Made by a program: the position numbers and the translations under genes. From Mycobacterium sp. 852013-51886_SCH5428379 (GTDB taxonomy: Bacteria > Actinomycetota > Actinomycetes > Mycobacteriales > Mycobacteriaceae), in contig NZ_LZSU01000036.1 in NCBI RefSeq assembly GCF_001665575.1, positions 1 to 64,000 of the forward strand: a DNA stretch of 64,000 nucleotides. The letters run 5' to 3'. The notes beneath the pieces were generated by a model that saw only the letters and a list, made by a program, of their open reading frames with translations, was not told the origin of the DNA and did not search any database. How positions within the stretch are numbered: position 1 is the first letter of the stretch; every line of letters begins with the position of its first letter. Positions 8,360 to 16,995 of this stretch are shown piece by piece.

Positions 8360-9043
8360 CTACCGCGTCGCCCCGAAGACCTTCGCCCGCGCCAGCGCGG
8401 CGAAATCCTCGAGTAGTTGGATCTGTGGCCCGGTCCACGGACGCGGGTGGTCGTCCCAGATGCAGAGCGTGCCAACGATATTTCCATCGTCGTCAGTTAA
8501 GAGCACGCCGGCGTAGGCCAGCACCTCACCGGAGGTGACCACCGGATGCTTCGCGAGCAGGGGGTGGGCCGTCGTGTCTTCCACAATGAGCGGTCGACCG
8601 GCGACTACGGCGAACTTGCACACCGACAACTGGATGGGCCGCGAGCGGACGAAGTCCGCGTCGGTGACGCTGCATCCGGCGAGAAGCTGAGTGTCCTTGT
8701 CCACGAGGGAGATCGCTGCGTAGCGGGTGCCGAGCGCCTCGGCGGTCAGTTTGGCGACGCGGTCGAGTGCCTGCCCTTGCTCGCCGGTCATCAAGCCGGT
8801 TCCGTGCAGGGCCTCCAGGCGCGTGGCATCGCTCAGCCACAGGTCCATCAGGGAGTCGAGGAGTTCCTGATTCTCCGAGAGCTGGCTCGCCAGTCGGCGC
8901 ACCGTCGGGTCGTCGATACCCGGTCCGGCGGCCGTCTCGATCAGCGCGCGGTTGATCTGTGCGACGGTCGATTCGGCAGTCTCGTCGACCCCGCCCCCGT
9001 CCCCGCCCGGACCGTCCCCGGGCTGCGACATCGAGTCACTCAC
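8360..9043 (-). CDS. GAF-domain sensor protein
   Basis: A 227-residue soluble protein with an acidic Gly/Asp-rich N-terminus, a helical section (residues about 28-85), and one GAF domain (about 90-225, including RYAAISLVDKDTQLLAG and a CKFAVVAGRPLIVED segment). GAF domains bind cyclic nucleotides, haem or other small ligands, and this one has no attached output domain. It lies 138 nt upstream of the sugar-phosphate transferase on the same strand, so a joint transcript is possible. The start is GTG with a weak ribosome site. Confidence 0.7.
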   Translation of the reverse strand: MSDSMSQPGDGPGGDGGGVDETAESTVAQINRALIETAAGPGIDDPTVRRLASQLSENQELLDSLMDLWLSDATRLEALHGTGLMTGEQGQALDRVAKLTAEALGTRYAAISLVDKDTQLLAGCSVTDADFVRSRPIQLSVCKFAVVAGRPLIVEDTTAHPLLAKHPVVTSGEVLAYAGVLLTDDDGNIVGTLCIWDDHPRPWTGPQIQLLEDFAALARAKVFGATR

Positions 9044-9216
9044 GCCGTCAGGTTAGTGGTTCGATCCGGCCGCGGGCGGCTAACCGGGATCAGCCCTCGA
9101 GAAACCACCTTCTAGCAGGTGCGGGGTGGGATTCGTGCTGTTACTCTTCGACCGGGTTTGAACGTCAACTGTCCGGGATATTCCGTCCCGCACGCTATAG
9201 AGATAGGGGAAGGCCG

Positions 9217-9594
9217 ATGGCCGATCACGCCGAAGCCCTCGTCCGCAGGGCAACGAAGTTGGGCTTCGCGGGACTGGGCGCGCTCGCAGTCGCCGGCGCC
9301 GCTGTGGCCTTCGGGTCGGGGATCGCCGGTGCCGACGTCTCGGACGTCGAAGCCGACCCCTTCGCCCCGTTCGCCGGCCCGGTGGCCGAAGAGGGCATTC
9401 GCGTCGCGGATCCCGGGGTCGTCAACGCCGGACCGTCGGAGGTTCGCGCGGCCAACATCAACGCGCCGCTGGCGCCCGCCGGTGGCGAGTCGAAGGACTC
9501 GATCCGCGCGGTGCCCGGCATCACGGGCGGCATCGGTACGTACCTGGACTTCGGTCCGTTCGGTGGCCCCGGTTCCCCGATCTGGGACTGGTAA
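9217..9594 (+). CDS. Small secreted protein of unknown function
   Basis: A 125-residue protein with a basic N-terminus (LVRRATKLG), a hydrophobic run ending at AGADVSDVEAD (probable signal-peptidase cleavage near residue 37), and a mature part rich in Gly, Pro and Asp that closes GPGSPIWDW. I recognise no catalytic motif. The ATG at 9217 has AGGGGAAGG upstream. Some mycobacterial exported proteins end this way, but I cannot assign a family. Confidence 0.65.
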   Translation: MADHAEALVRRATKLGFAGLGALAVAGAAVAFGSGIAGADVSDVEADPFAPFAGPVAEEGIRVADPGVVNAGPSEVRAANINAPLAPAGGESKDSIRAVPGITGGIGTYLDFGPFGGPGSPIWDW

Positions 9595-9620
9595 CCACCT
9601 GAACCGCTGACACACGGATC

Positions 9621-9669
9621 GCGTCCGGTTCCCACCGCAACTCAGCAGCGGTCGGAACCGGGCGCTTTT
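9621..9669 (+). terminator. Intrinsic terminator after the secreted protein gene
   Basis: GCGTCCGGTTCC pairs with GGAACCGGGCGC (11 of 12 positions), with a second inner stem ACCGC/GCGGT and a TTTTC tail. It lies 26 nt after the upstream stop codon. Confidence 0.75.
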
Positions 9670-9680
9670 CGTATGTCCCT

Positions 9681-9704
9681 GCCGGCGTGTGGGAACACGC
9701 CGGC
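9681..9704 (+). promoter_or_regulatory. Perfect 10-bp palindrome before patA (candidate operator)
   Basis: GCCGGCGTGT and ACACGCCGGC flank a 4-nt GGGA spacer. The dyad covers the expected -35 position of the -10 box TAGCCT at 9715-9720, which itself lies 6 nt before the patA GTG. It could be an operator, or a second hairpin adding to the terminator just upstream. Confidence 0.45.
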
Positions 9705-9714
9705 GAAAACGATG

Positions 9715-10718
<1,004 letters not shown>

Positions 10719-10719
<1 letters not shown>

Positions 10720-11540
10720 TGGGACGACCTCCGCTCAGCAAGGACACCCGGCTGTGTATCTCGCTGGCCGGGCGGCCCAGCAACATCGGCACCCGCTTCC
10801 ACAACCATCTCTACGAGTCGCTGGGACTCGACTTCATCTACAAGGCGTTCACCACCACCGACATCGCGGCGGCGATCGGTGGCGTACGGGCGCTGGGGAT
10901 CCGGGGCTGTTCGGTGTCGATGCCGTTCAAGCAGGACGTCATCCAGCTCGTCGACGAGGTGGAGCCCTCGGCTCGGGCCATTGACGCGGTGAACACGATC
11001 GTCAACGACGACGGACGCCTGATCGCCTCCAACACCGACTATCTCGCGGTGCAGCGGCTGATCGACGAACACCGACTCGACACGTCGCGTCCGGTGATCA
11101 TCCGGGGTAGTGGCGGAATGGCGGCAGCGGTCGGAGCGGCGTTCCGAGACCACGGATTCAGCGACGGGACGATCGTGGCCCGTAACCGCGACACCGGTGT
11201 GCGGTTGGCCGGCCGACTCGATTACACGTATACCTCCGACGTCCGGCCGCGCGAGGGTGCCGTCCTCGTCAACGTCACGCCGATCGGCATGGCGGGCGGG
11301 CCGGGGGAGGACGACCGTGCGTTCGACGAGGCCGCAATCTCGTGTGCGCACACGGTCTTCGACGTCGTGGCCATGCCCGCCGAGACGCCTGTCGTCGTCG
11401 CGGCCCGCGCCGCCGGTGTTCCGGTCATCACCGGCGCAGAGGTCATCGCGCTGCAAGCCGCCGAACAATTCGAGCGCTACACCGGCGTGCGGCCCACGCC
11501 CGACCAGATCGCCGAGGCCTCGCGGATCTCTAGGGCGTGA
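10719..11540 (+). CDS. Shikimate 5-dehydrogenase-like oxidoreductase
   Basis: A 273-residue AroE-fold protein. It keeps the catalytic lysine in SVSMPFKQDV (Lys71), the substrate aspartate in SNTDYLA (Asp107), the nucleotide loop (GSGGMAAAV), and VNVTPIGMAGG. Shikimate dehydrogenase reduces 3-dehydroshikimate with NADPH, but mycobacteria usually keep the pathway aroE elsewhere, so this is probably a paralogue whose substrate is open. Its ATG overlaps the patA TGA (TGATG), which implies translational coupling. Its 3' end overlaps the convergent lipoprotein gene by 11 bp. Confidence 0.82.
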
Positions 11541-12255
11541 TGACGGTCTGCTCGTCGATGGTCGACGTCGCGTCGAGCAGCGGACCGATCTGGTCCTCGG
11601 TACCGTCGGCCGTCAACTGCAGCAGGTACCCCCCGCCCTCGGCCGGGATGAAGACCGTCTTCTGCGCGATCATCCGTTTGACGCCGTCGCGGGTGTACGC
11701 GCCGCCGAACTGGTAGGCGTCGAATCCGCTGAGCTCGCTTTCCCTCCCATCGCCCAGGTACTCGAAGCCGGGCAGGGTGGTCAGCTCGGCGGGTGCCGCC
11801 GCGAAGATTCCGGCTGGGTCGACGTTGCCGGTGAGCTTGAACATGAACGTGCTGATCATGGGCGGATCCTGCGCCATCGACGGATCAGCGAAAAGCACGG
11901 CGCTGTAGGCCCCTTCGGGCGCCTTCGGGCCGGCGTCCTCCCAGCCGGGCAGCTGCGGCAGATCGACCTTCGGCGAGCCGGGTGCACCGGGTGCAACAGG
12001 GGTCTGCTCGACGTTGTTCTCGCGGAGGTACTCGGCGATCGTCTGCTGCGGCGCCGCCGCGGGTGAGGTCTCCGTCGGGCCCGCGGGCGAGGAGGGTGCA
12101 CTGCTCGACGTCGCTTCGCTCGAGGTCGTCTCCTGCTCGGCCACCGCATCGCCCGACGTGTCCGAGCTGCATCCGGCGAGTGCGATGCCCATCGCGGCGG
12201 CGAGGGCGACGGTGCCCGTCCGCAGGGGGGTGGTCATGGATCTGCCGTTGATCAT
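11530..12255 (-). CDS. LpqN/LpqT-family lipoprotein
   Basis: An exported lipoprotein with a signal peptide ending in the lipobox ALAGC, a Ser/Thr/Glu/Pro-rich linker, and a C-terminal LpqN-type domain (LPGWEDAGPK through ATSTIDEQ). The family is mycobacterial, and some members bind cell-envelope proteins. It has a paralogue in this window (lpqT, 36.6 kb). The start is uncertain: ATG at 12255 or 12237 both give a usable signal peptide and neither has a clear Shine-Dalgarno. It diverges from the next lipoprotein gene over about 36 bp. Confidence 0.78.
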   Translation of the reverse strand: MINGRSMTTPLRTGTVALAAAMGIALAGCSSDTSGDAVAEQETTSSEATSSSAPSSPAGPTETSPAAAPQQTIAEYLRENNVEQTPVAPGAPGSPKVDLPQLPGWEDAGPKAPEGAYSAVLFADPSMAQDPPMISTFMFKLTGNVDPAGIFAAAPAELTTLPGFEYLGDGRESELSGFDAYQFGGAYTRDGVKRMIAQKTVFIPAEGGGYLLQLTADGTEDQIGPLLDATSTIDEQTVITP

Positions 12256-12291
12256 GCCCGGACGATACCGGCGTTGTGTCATCATCGGCAG

Positions 12292-12954
12292 GTGCGCCAC
12301 ATCGCGGCTGTCGGAGTCGCCGCGACAGTCCTCGCGGCGTGCGGGGCGCCTTCGGACGAATCGGCGCCCGAGACCCCGTCGTCGGCCGCTGCGCCGACAG
12401 GTGACATCGACCCCACCCGCATCGATCGCGCCCGCTACGCACTGCCGCCCGGGTACGAGGTCACCGGCGTGAGTGGACGCGTCACGCCCGTGGCGCAGTG
12501 GGGTTTCGGACCCGAGTGGCGGGCGGAGCCGGACCGCTGCGCCGCGCTGTCGGATCCGGCGGTGGATCCCGCGACGCTGCGCGGCTGGTCGGCCTCCGGT
12601 GCGGGCGGAATCGTCTATGCGGTCGCGGCCACCGGCGCCTCCGGTATCGATCCGGCGAGGGTCGGTGAGTGCGCGACGTGGCAGATCTCGGCGGGCCCGA
12701 GCACCGGTACGGCTCGTCTCGTGGCGGCCCCGGCCGTCGCAGGCGCGCAGACCGTCGCGATGGCGGCCGAATCGCTGACCGTCGTCGAGGGCGGCACCGA
12801 AACCCGTTCGGAGGCAACGACGGCGATGGCGGCGCAGGACGGCCGTCTGGTGTACGTCACCGTCGTCACCGATCCGGGGTCGCCCAACCCCGTACTCGAC
12901 GGCCGGTTCGCCGCCGAACTGCTCGCCGAAACGGTCACCGCGCTACGGAAGTGA
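12292..12954 (+). CDS. Lipoprotein, probable DUF5642 family
   Basis: A 220-residue lipoprotein that begins VRHIAAVGVAATVLAACG, with lipobox LAAC. The mature part contains RIDRARYALPPGYEVTGV and a cysteine-bearing domain (DRCAALSDP and GECATWQIS) typical of small secreted mycobacterial sensor-like lipoproteins. No enzymatic motif is seen. GTG at 12292 is chosen so the signal peptide starts with Arg-His, and an upstream GTG at 12274 is possible. The next gene, 28 nt downstream, is of the same general kind. Confidence 0.65.
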   Translation: MRHIAAVGVAATVLAACGAPSDESAPETPSSAAAPTGDIDPTRIDRARYALPPGYEVTGVSGRVTPVAQWGFGPEWRAEPDRCAALSDPAVDPATLRGWSASGAGGIVYAVAATGASGIDPARVGECATWQISAGPSTGTARLVAAPAVAGAQTVAMAAESLTVVEGGTETRSEATTAMAAQDGRLVYVTVVTDPGSPNPVLDGRFAAELLAETVTALRK

Positions 12955-12969
12955 GCGCCCGACGGCGGG

Positions 12970-12975
12970 TACATT
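12970..12975 (+). promoter_or_regulatory. -10 box of a probable leaderless promoter
   Basis: TACATT lies 7 nt before the ATG of the second tandem lipoprotein gene, with no ribosome-binding site between. Confidence 0.4.
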
Positions 12976-12982
12976 GGCCGCG

Positions 12983-13654
12983 ATGGACGCCCCGAAGTCC
13001 CTGACGGCCGTGGCCTGCGTGGCTCTCCTGTCCACCGCGTGCGGCTCCGACAGCCAGACACCCACCGCCGAAACGGCTCCCGACATCGCGAGGATCGCCG
13101 AGGTCAGAGCGCAGTTCGGTCCGCAATTCCAATACCGCGACATCGCGCCGACGGGCATCGACCCGAAGCTGCTTGCGCCGCAACCGATGCCGGAGGGCGT
13201 GAACTTCACGCCGCCGGAATGCGCGCAAGCCGCCCGCGGACTGCTGCCCGAGGCCGGTCTCAAAGGCAACATGGCCGCCGCGTCCGCCGAGGGTGAGGGC
13301 AACCGGTTCATCGCGATCGCCGTGGAGACCTCCGAACCACTCGCCCTCGACGAGGTCGATCCGGCGTGCAAGAAGATCGAGTTCGCCGGGCCGCAGGTGC
13401 GTGGGCTGGTCGAAACCGTCGAGGCCCCGGCGATCGACGGCGCGCGGACGTCGGCGACCCACCGCGTGGTGCAGACGGTGGTCGGTGGCGTCCCCCGCAC
13501 AGGTGAGCTCTACAACTACGTGGCCAGCTTCGACAACTACCTGGTGATCGTGACGGCCAATCCGCTCGTGATCCCCGGGCAGCGCGTCGTTCCGGTGAAC
13601 ACGCAGCGCGCCCGCGATCTGCTCAGCGAAGCGGTTACCGACGTCCGGGGCTGA
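12983..13654 (+). CDS. Lipoprotein, tandem paralogue-like, probable DUF5642 family
   Basis: A 223-residue lipoprotein that starts MDAPKSLTAVACVALLSTACG with lipobox STAC. The mature part holds two conserved-looking cysteines (PPECAQAARG and DPACKKIEF) that resemble the layout of the upstream lipoprotein, suggesting an old tandem duplication. The closing NTQRARDLLSEAV helix is also similar in placement. The function is unknown. The ATG at 12983 is preferred over TTG at 12974 because of the adjacent -10 box. Confidence 0.65.
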   Translation: MDAPKSLTAVACVALLSTACGSDSQTPTAETAPDIARIAEVRAQFGPQFQYRDIAPTGIDPKLLAPQPMPEGVNFTPPECAQAARGLLPEAGLKGNMAAASAEGEGNRFIAIAVETSEPLALDEVDPACKKIEFAGPQVRGLVETVEAPAIDGARTSATHRVVQTVVGGVPRTGELYNYVASFDNYLVIVTANPLVIPGQRVVPVNTQRARDLLSEAVTDVRG

Positions 13655-13661
13655 TCCCGCT

Positions 13662-14258
13662 TCAGCGCACCCCGTGCGGCCGGAACTGGATGCTGATCCG
13701 CGCACCCGTCGGCCTGGCCGTCTTCGGAATCGCGTGCTCCCATGTGCGTTGGCACGATCCGCCCATCACGAGCAGATCCCCGTGGTGGTGCTGGATACGC
13801 AGCGACGGCCCACCGCCGCGGGGCCGCAGCGCGAAGACCCGGGTGGCGCCGAGCCCGACGATCGCGACCATCGTGTCCTCGGTGCTGCTGCGGCCGATGT
13901 TGTCCCCGTGCCAGGCCACGCTGTCGTTGCCGTCGCGGTAGAGGCACAGCCCCGCCGTGGTGAACGGTTCGCCGAGTTCTCCGCCGTACGCGTCGTTGAG
14001 CCGTCGGCGCATCTGTTTCAGGCGCGGATGAGGTGCGGCGTCCTCGACGAGGTTGTGGAAGCTCAGCAGCCGGGGCACGTCGAGCACCCGCTCGTACATC
14101 TGGCGCCGTTCGGCGCGCCACGGGATGCAGGCCCGCAGTTCGTCGAAGAGGCTGTCGGCGTCGGTCAGCCAGCCCGAGCGGACGTCGAGCCATGCGCCGT
14201 TACCGAGATGGCGGCGCTCTGCATGCTCGAAAAGCGAGCCCTGAAGAGCCTGCTCCAT
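13662..14258 (-). CDS. AlkB-like 2-oxoglutarate/Fe(II) dioxygenase
   Basis: AlkB enzymes oxidatively demethylate alkylated DNA or RNA bases. The 198-residue product carries the iron ligands in WHGDNIG (His117, Asp119) and TWEHAIPK (His175). The 2-oxoglutarate arginines are in ARISIQFRP (Arg187, Arg193), and FTTAGLCLYRDGNDS is the usual preceding strand. It matches Rv1000c in position. I start at MEQALQGSLFEH, because the longer reading adds only seven residues without a ribosome site. It converges on the lipoprotein gene. Confidence 0.9.
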   Translation of the reverse strand: MEQALQGSLFEHAERRHLGNGAWLDVRSGWLTDADSLFDELRACIPWRAERRQMYERVLDVPRLLSFHNLVEDAAPHPRLKQMRRRLNDAYGGELGEPFTTAGLCLYRDGNDSVAWHGDNIGRSSTEDTMVAIVGLGATRVFALRPRGGGPSLRIQHHHGDLLVMGGSCQRTWEHAIPKTARPTGARISIQFRPHGVR

Positions 14259-14292
14259 GCCGCCGAGTGTATCGCACACCCGTTCGATCGGT

Positions 14293-14724
14293 TCAGAGGC
14301 GGACGGCCCCGGGGCCCTGTCCGGCGAGTACGTCGTCCGGGTTCGTCAGGACGCAGGTCTTGAGGCTCAGGCAGCCGCAACCGATGCAGCCGGCGAGGTT
14401 GTCGCGCAGGCGTTGCAGGTGCAGGATCCGCTCGTCGAGGTCGGCGCGCCAGCCTGCCGACAGTTTCGCCCAGTCCTTACTCGTCGGCACCCGGTCCGAC
14501 GGCAGGGTGGCGAGCGCGTCCCTGATCCGGGCCAGAGGGATGCCGAGCCGTTGCGACATGCGGATGAACGCGACGCGGCGCAACGTCTCCCGGGCGTAGC
14601 GGCGCTGGTTGCCCGATGTGCGGCGGCTGCTGATCAGGCCTTCACGTTCGTAGAAGTGCAGTGCCGACACCGCGACGCCACTGCGTACCGCCATTTCGCT
14701 CGGGGTCAGCTCACGGCCCTCCAT
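14293..14724 (-). CDS. soxR: Redox-sensitive MerR-family regulator SoxR
   Basis: SoxR is a dimeric [2Fe-2S] activator that responds to redox-cycling compounds. The 143-residue protein has the MerR helix-turn-helix ([20 protein letters not shown]), a dimerisation helix, and the cluster motif with Cys113, Cys116, Cys118 and Cys124 (CIGCGC then C), which is diagnostic. It diverges from arcA over 68 bp containing a SoxR-type palindrome, so autoregulation and control of arcA are plausible. I do not recall a soxR at this place in M. tuberculosis. Confidence 0.95.
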   Translation of the reverse strand: MEGRELTPSEMAVRSGVAVSALHFYEREGLISSRRTSGNQRRYARETLRRVAFIRMSQRLGIPLARIRDALATLPSDRVPTSKDWAKLSAGWRADLDERILHLQRLRDNLAGCIGCGCLSLKTCVLTNPDDVLAGQGPGAVRL

Positions 14725-14726
14725 GA

Positions 14727-14748
14727 CCTCAACGATACTTCAGGTATC
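14727..14748. promoter_or_regulatory. SoxR-box-like palindrome in the soxR/arcA intergenic region
   Basis: CCTCAACGATACTTCAGG (14727-14744) matches the SoxR consensus CCTCAAGTTAACTTGAGG at most outer positions. An overlapping inverted repeat GATAC-TTCAG-GTATC occupies 14734-14748. On the minus strand the box overlaps a -10 hexamer TATCGT (14732-14737) 7 nt before the soxR ATG. Confidence 0.65.
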
Positions 14749-14780
14749 TGTCGGAGCTCTCCGGCGCGCCGCGATGGCGT

Positions 14781-14786
14781 TACGGT
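14781..14786 (+). promoter_or_regulatory. -10 box of a probable leaderless arcA promoter
   Basis: TACGGT lies 6 nt before the arcA ATG with no Shine-Dalgarno between. It is about 33 nt from the SoxR-like palindrome. Confidence 0.4.
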
Positions 14787-14792
14787 GATCGG

Positions 14793-15998
14793 ATGGCCGA
14801 CATCGTGCTGGGCTCGAACTCCGAGGTGGGCACCCTGCGTGTCGTCATCCTGCACCGGCCCGGCGCCGAACTGCAGCGACTGACGCCGCGCAACAACGAT
14901 GCGTTGCTGTTCGACGGACTGCCCTGGGTGGCGAAGGCACAGGAGGAACACGACCTGTTCGCCGACGTGCTGCGATCGCGTGGTGTCGAGGTTCTGCTGC
15001 TGGCCGATCTGCTGCGGGAGGCGCTGGCCAGTGGCGCGGCGAGGATGCAGGGCATCGCGGCGGCCGTCGATCCGCGTCGGCTCGGATTGCCTCTGGCGCA
15101 GGAACTCTCGGCGTATCTGCGCACGCTCGACCCGCACCAGCTGGCGCACGTGCTGATGGCCGGTATGACGTTCAACGAGTTGCCGTTCGGTGAGCGTGAA
15201 CTGTCGCTGGTCCGTCGGATGCATCACGGCGGTGACTTCGTCATCGACCCGCTGCCCAATCTGCTGTTCACCAGGGACTCGTCGTTCTGGATCGGGCCGC
15301 GGGTGGCGATCACCTCGCTGGCGTTGCCGGCAAGGGTGCGCGAGACGTCGCTGACCGATCTGATCTACGCGCACCATCCCCGGTTCCTCGGGGTGCGGCG
15401 CGCCTACGAGTCGCGCTCCGCGCCGGTCGAAGGCGGTGACGTGCTGCTGCTCGCACCCGGTGTGGTGGCTGTCGGGGTAGGGGAGCGCACCACGCCCGCG
15501 GGTGCGGAAGCCTTGGCGCGCAGCCTGTTCGACGACGACCTCGCGCATACGGTGCTCGCGGTGCCGATCGCGCAGGAGCGGGCGCAGATGCACCTGGACA
15601 CGGTATGCACGATGGTCGACACCGACGCGGTCGTGATGTATCCGAACATCGTCGACTCGCTGTCGGCGTTCACCATTCACCGCACCGCCGGCGGGGTGAA
15701 GATCGACCGGGCCGCACCGTTCGTCGACGCCGCCGCGGACGCGATGGGTATCGGCAAGCTGCGCGTGATCGACACGGGCCTCGATCCGGTCACCGCCGAA
15801 CGGGAGCAGTGGGACGACGGCAACAACACCCTCGCCGTCGCCCCCGGTGTCGTCGTCGCCTACGAACGCAATGTCGAAACCAATGCGCGACTAGGTGATT
15901 CGGGCATCGAGGTGCTCCCGATCCCGGCCTCGGAGCTCGGCACGGGGCGGGGCGGACCGCGCTGCATGTCGTGCCCGGCGGCGCGGGATCCGCTCTGA
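14793..15998 (+). CDS. arcA: Arginine deiminase
   Basis: Arginine deiminase hydrolyses arginine to citrulline and ammonia, the first step of the arginine dihydrolase route. The 401-residue protein has the amidinotransferase fold motifs [31 protein letters not shown], and the C-terminal nucleophile Cys391 in GGPRCMSCP. No arcB or arcC lies nearby, so it may serve pH or nitrogen homeostasis. It faces soxR. Confidence 0.95.
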   Translation: MADIVLGSNSEVGTLRVVILHRPGAELQRLTPRNNDALLFDGLPWVAKAQEEHDLFADVLRSRGVEVLLLADLLREALASGAARMQGIAAAVDPRRLGLPLAQELSAYLRTLDPHQLAHVLMAGMTFNELPFGERELSLVRRMHHGGDFVIDPLPNLLFTRDSSFWIGPRVAITSLALPARVRETSLTDLIYAHHPRFLGVRRAYESRSAPVEGGDVLLLAPGVVAVGVGERTTPAGAEALARSLFDDDLAHTVLAVPIAQERAQMHLDTVCTMVDTDAVVMYPNIVDSLSAFTIHRTAGGVKIDRAAPFVDAAADAMGIGKLRVIDTGLDPVTAEREQWDDGNNTLAVAPGVVVAYERNVETNARLGDSGIEVLPIPASELGTGRGGPRCMSCPAARDPL

Positions 15999-16017
15999 GC
16001 GTGCGCGAAACAGCATT

Positions 16018-16035
16018 CCCGGCTATCAAGCCGGG
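16018..16035. terminator. Hairpin between arcA and the convergent cassette gene
   Basis: CCCGGC-TATCAA-GCCGGG is a perfect 6-bp stem with a 6-nt loop. It lies 20 nt after the arcA stop and overlaps the stop codon of the minus-strand gene. Confidence 0.5.
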
Positions 16036-16895
16036 TGCTTGACCGCCCTCTGTGCTGTCTCGCGTAGGGCCCACGCTTCGCGGACCCGCCGCAGGATGTC
16101 GTGCGGTCGGTCCTCATTGATGACGCGGACATGCAGCCAGTCCCGCCGTCTCAGCAGCGTCAGCCGTCGGTGATCCCACACGTATCGCCCGCGATCGTCC
16201 TGATGCTGCTTGCCGTCGTATTCGACGGCGATCTTCACGTCCTCCCAGCCCATGTCCAGGAAGGCGAAGGGATCGCCGTAATCGTCCGCTACAGGGATCT
16301 GGGTTGCCGGCCGCGGAAAACCCGCGTCGATGAGCAACAGGCGCAACCACGTCTCTTTCGGAGACTGGGCGCCCGCGTCCATCAGATCGAGCGCCTCCCT
16401 GCAGCGGCGGGCACCACGGGCGCCACTGTAGCGGCCGGCGACGACAGCCACATGTGCGGCCGCCAGGCCCGTCGCCCGTGCGAGCGCATCGAGGTGGGCG
16501 ACGGCTTCCCCCCGCGGGAGAAACCGCCCGAGGTCGTAGGCGGTGCGCTGGATCGATGCGACCGGCAGGCCGTTGATCTCGACGACCTCGTCATAGGCGA
16601 AGCGGTCGTTGCGCGCGATGATCCCCTGCGGTGGGCGGTTGTTGCGCCATATCAACTCGACGGGTGAATTCGCATCCACCCACTCGGCACCGTGCAGCGC
16701 CGCGGCCGCTCTGCCGGTGATCACACCACGACGCTTCGACCACAACCACGCGCCGACGGTGTTCGCGTACAGCGACGGCTCTGCGATCGCCGGTTGGTAC
16801 ACGTTCGGAAACAGCGCCCGGTACGCCGTCAGCAGGCGTGCCCGCGTGATCGTGCCGCGAGCCAGTTCTTCGCTACCCACAAATACGGTGCCCAT
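16026..16895 (-). CDS. AbiEi-like antitoxin / DUF559-type endonuclease-fold protein
   Basis: A 289-residue protein of the actinobacterial family annotated as type IV toxin-antitoxin AbiEi-like or DUF559. The N-terminal half resembles the AbiEi winged-helix plus SWIM-like pattern (ARLLTAYRALFPNVYQP, ITGRAAAALHGAEW). The C-terminal part has a PD-(D/E)xK-like core with VEYDGKQHQ (224-232) and a following LRRRDWLHVRV strand, as in Vsr-type nucleases. No AbiEii toxin gene is adjacent, so a complete toxin-antitoxin pair is not present. It is flanked by 19-bp inverted repeats. The function is unknown. Confidence 0.72.
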   Translation of the reverse strand: MGTVFVGSEELARGTITRARLLTAYRALFPNVYQPAIAEPSLYANTVGAWLWSKRRGVITGRAAAALHGAEWVDANSPVELIWRNNRPPQGIIARNDRFAYDEVVEINGLPVASIQRTAYDLGRFLPRGEAVAHLDALARATGLAAAHVAVVAGRYSGARGARRCREALDLMDAGAQSPKETWLRLLLIDAGFPRPATQIPVADDYGDPFAFLDMGWEDVKIAVEYDGKQHQDDRGRYVWDHRRLTLLRRRDWLHVRVINEDRPHDILRRVREAWALRETAQRAVKHPA

Positions 16896-16995
16896 GGGCT
16901 GATGATGGTCACGGCGTCCGACAGCACCGCGAGACAGTAAGCAGGGTTGCCAACAGGCGGGCTTGGTGACCGGGAATGCTGTTTCGCGAAAAGCG

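Larger units (their letters stand above)
16004..16988. mobile_element. Gene cassette framed by perfect 19-bp inverted repeats
   Basis: CGCGAAACAGCATTCCCGG at 16004-16022 recurs as its exact reverse complement at 16970-16988. After four mismatches, six more bases (CAAGCC) also match. Between the arms is a single AbiEi/DUF559-like gene and its short flanks. No transposase is present and I saw no target duplication. Its boundaries coincide with an insertion between arcA and pmt relative to the M. tuberculosis order I remember. This could be a non-autonomous mobile cassette. Confidence 0.55.
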
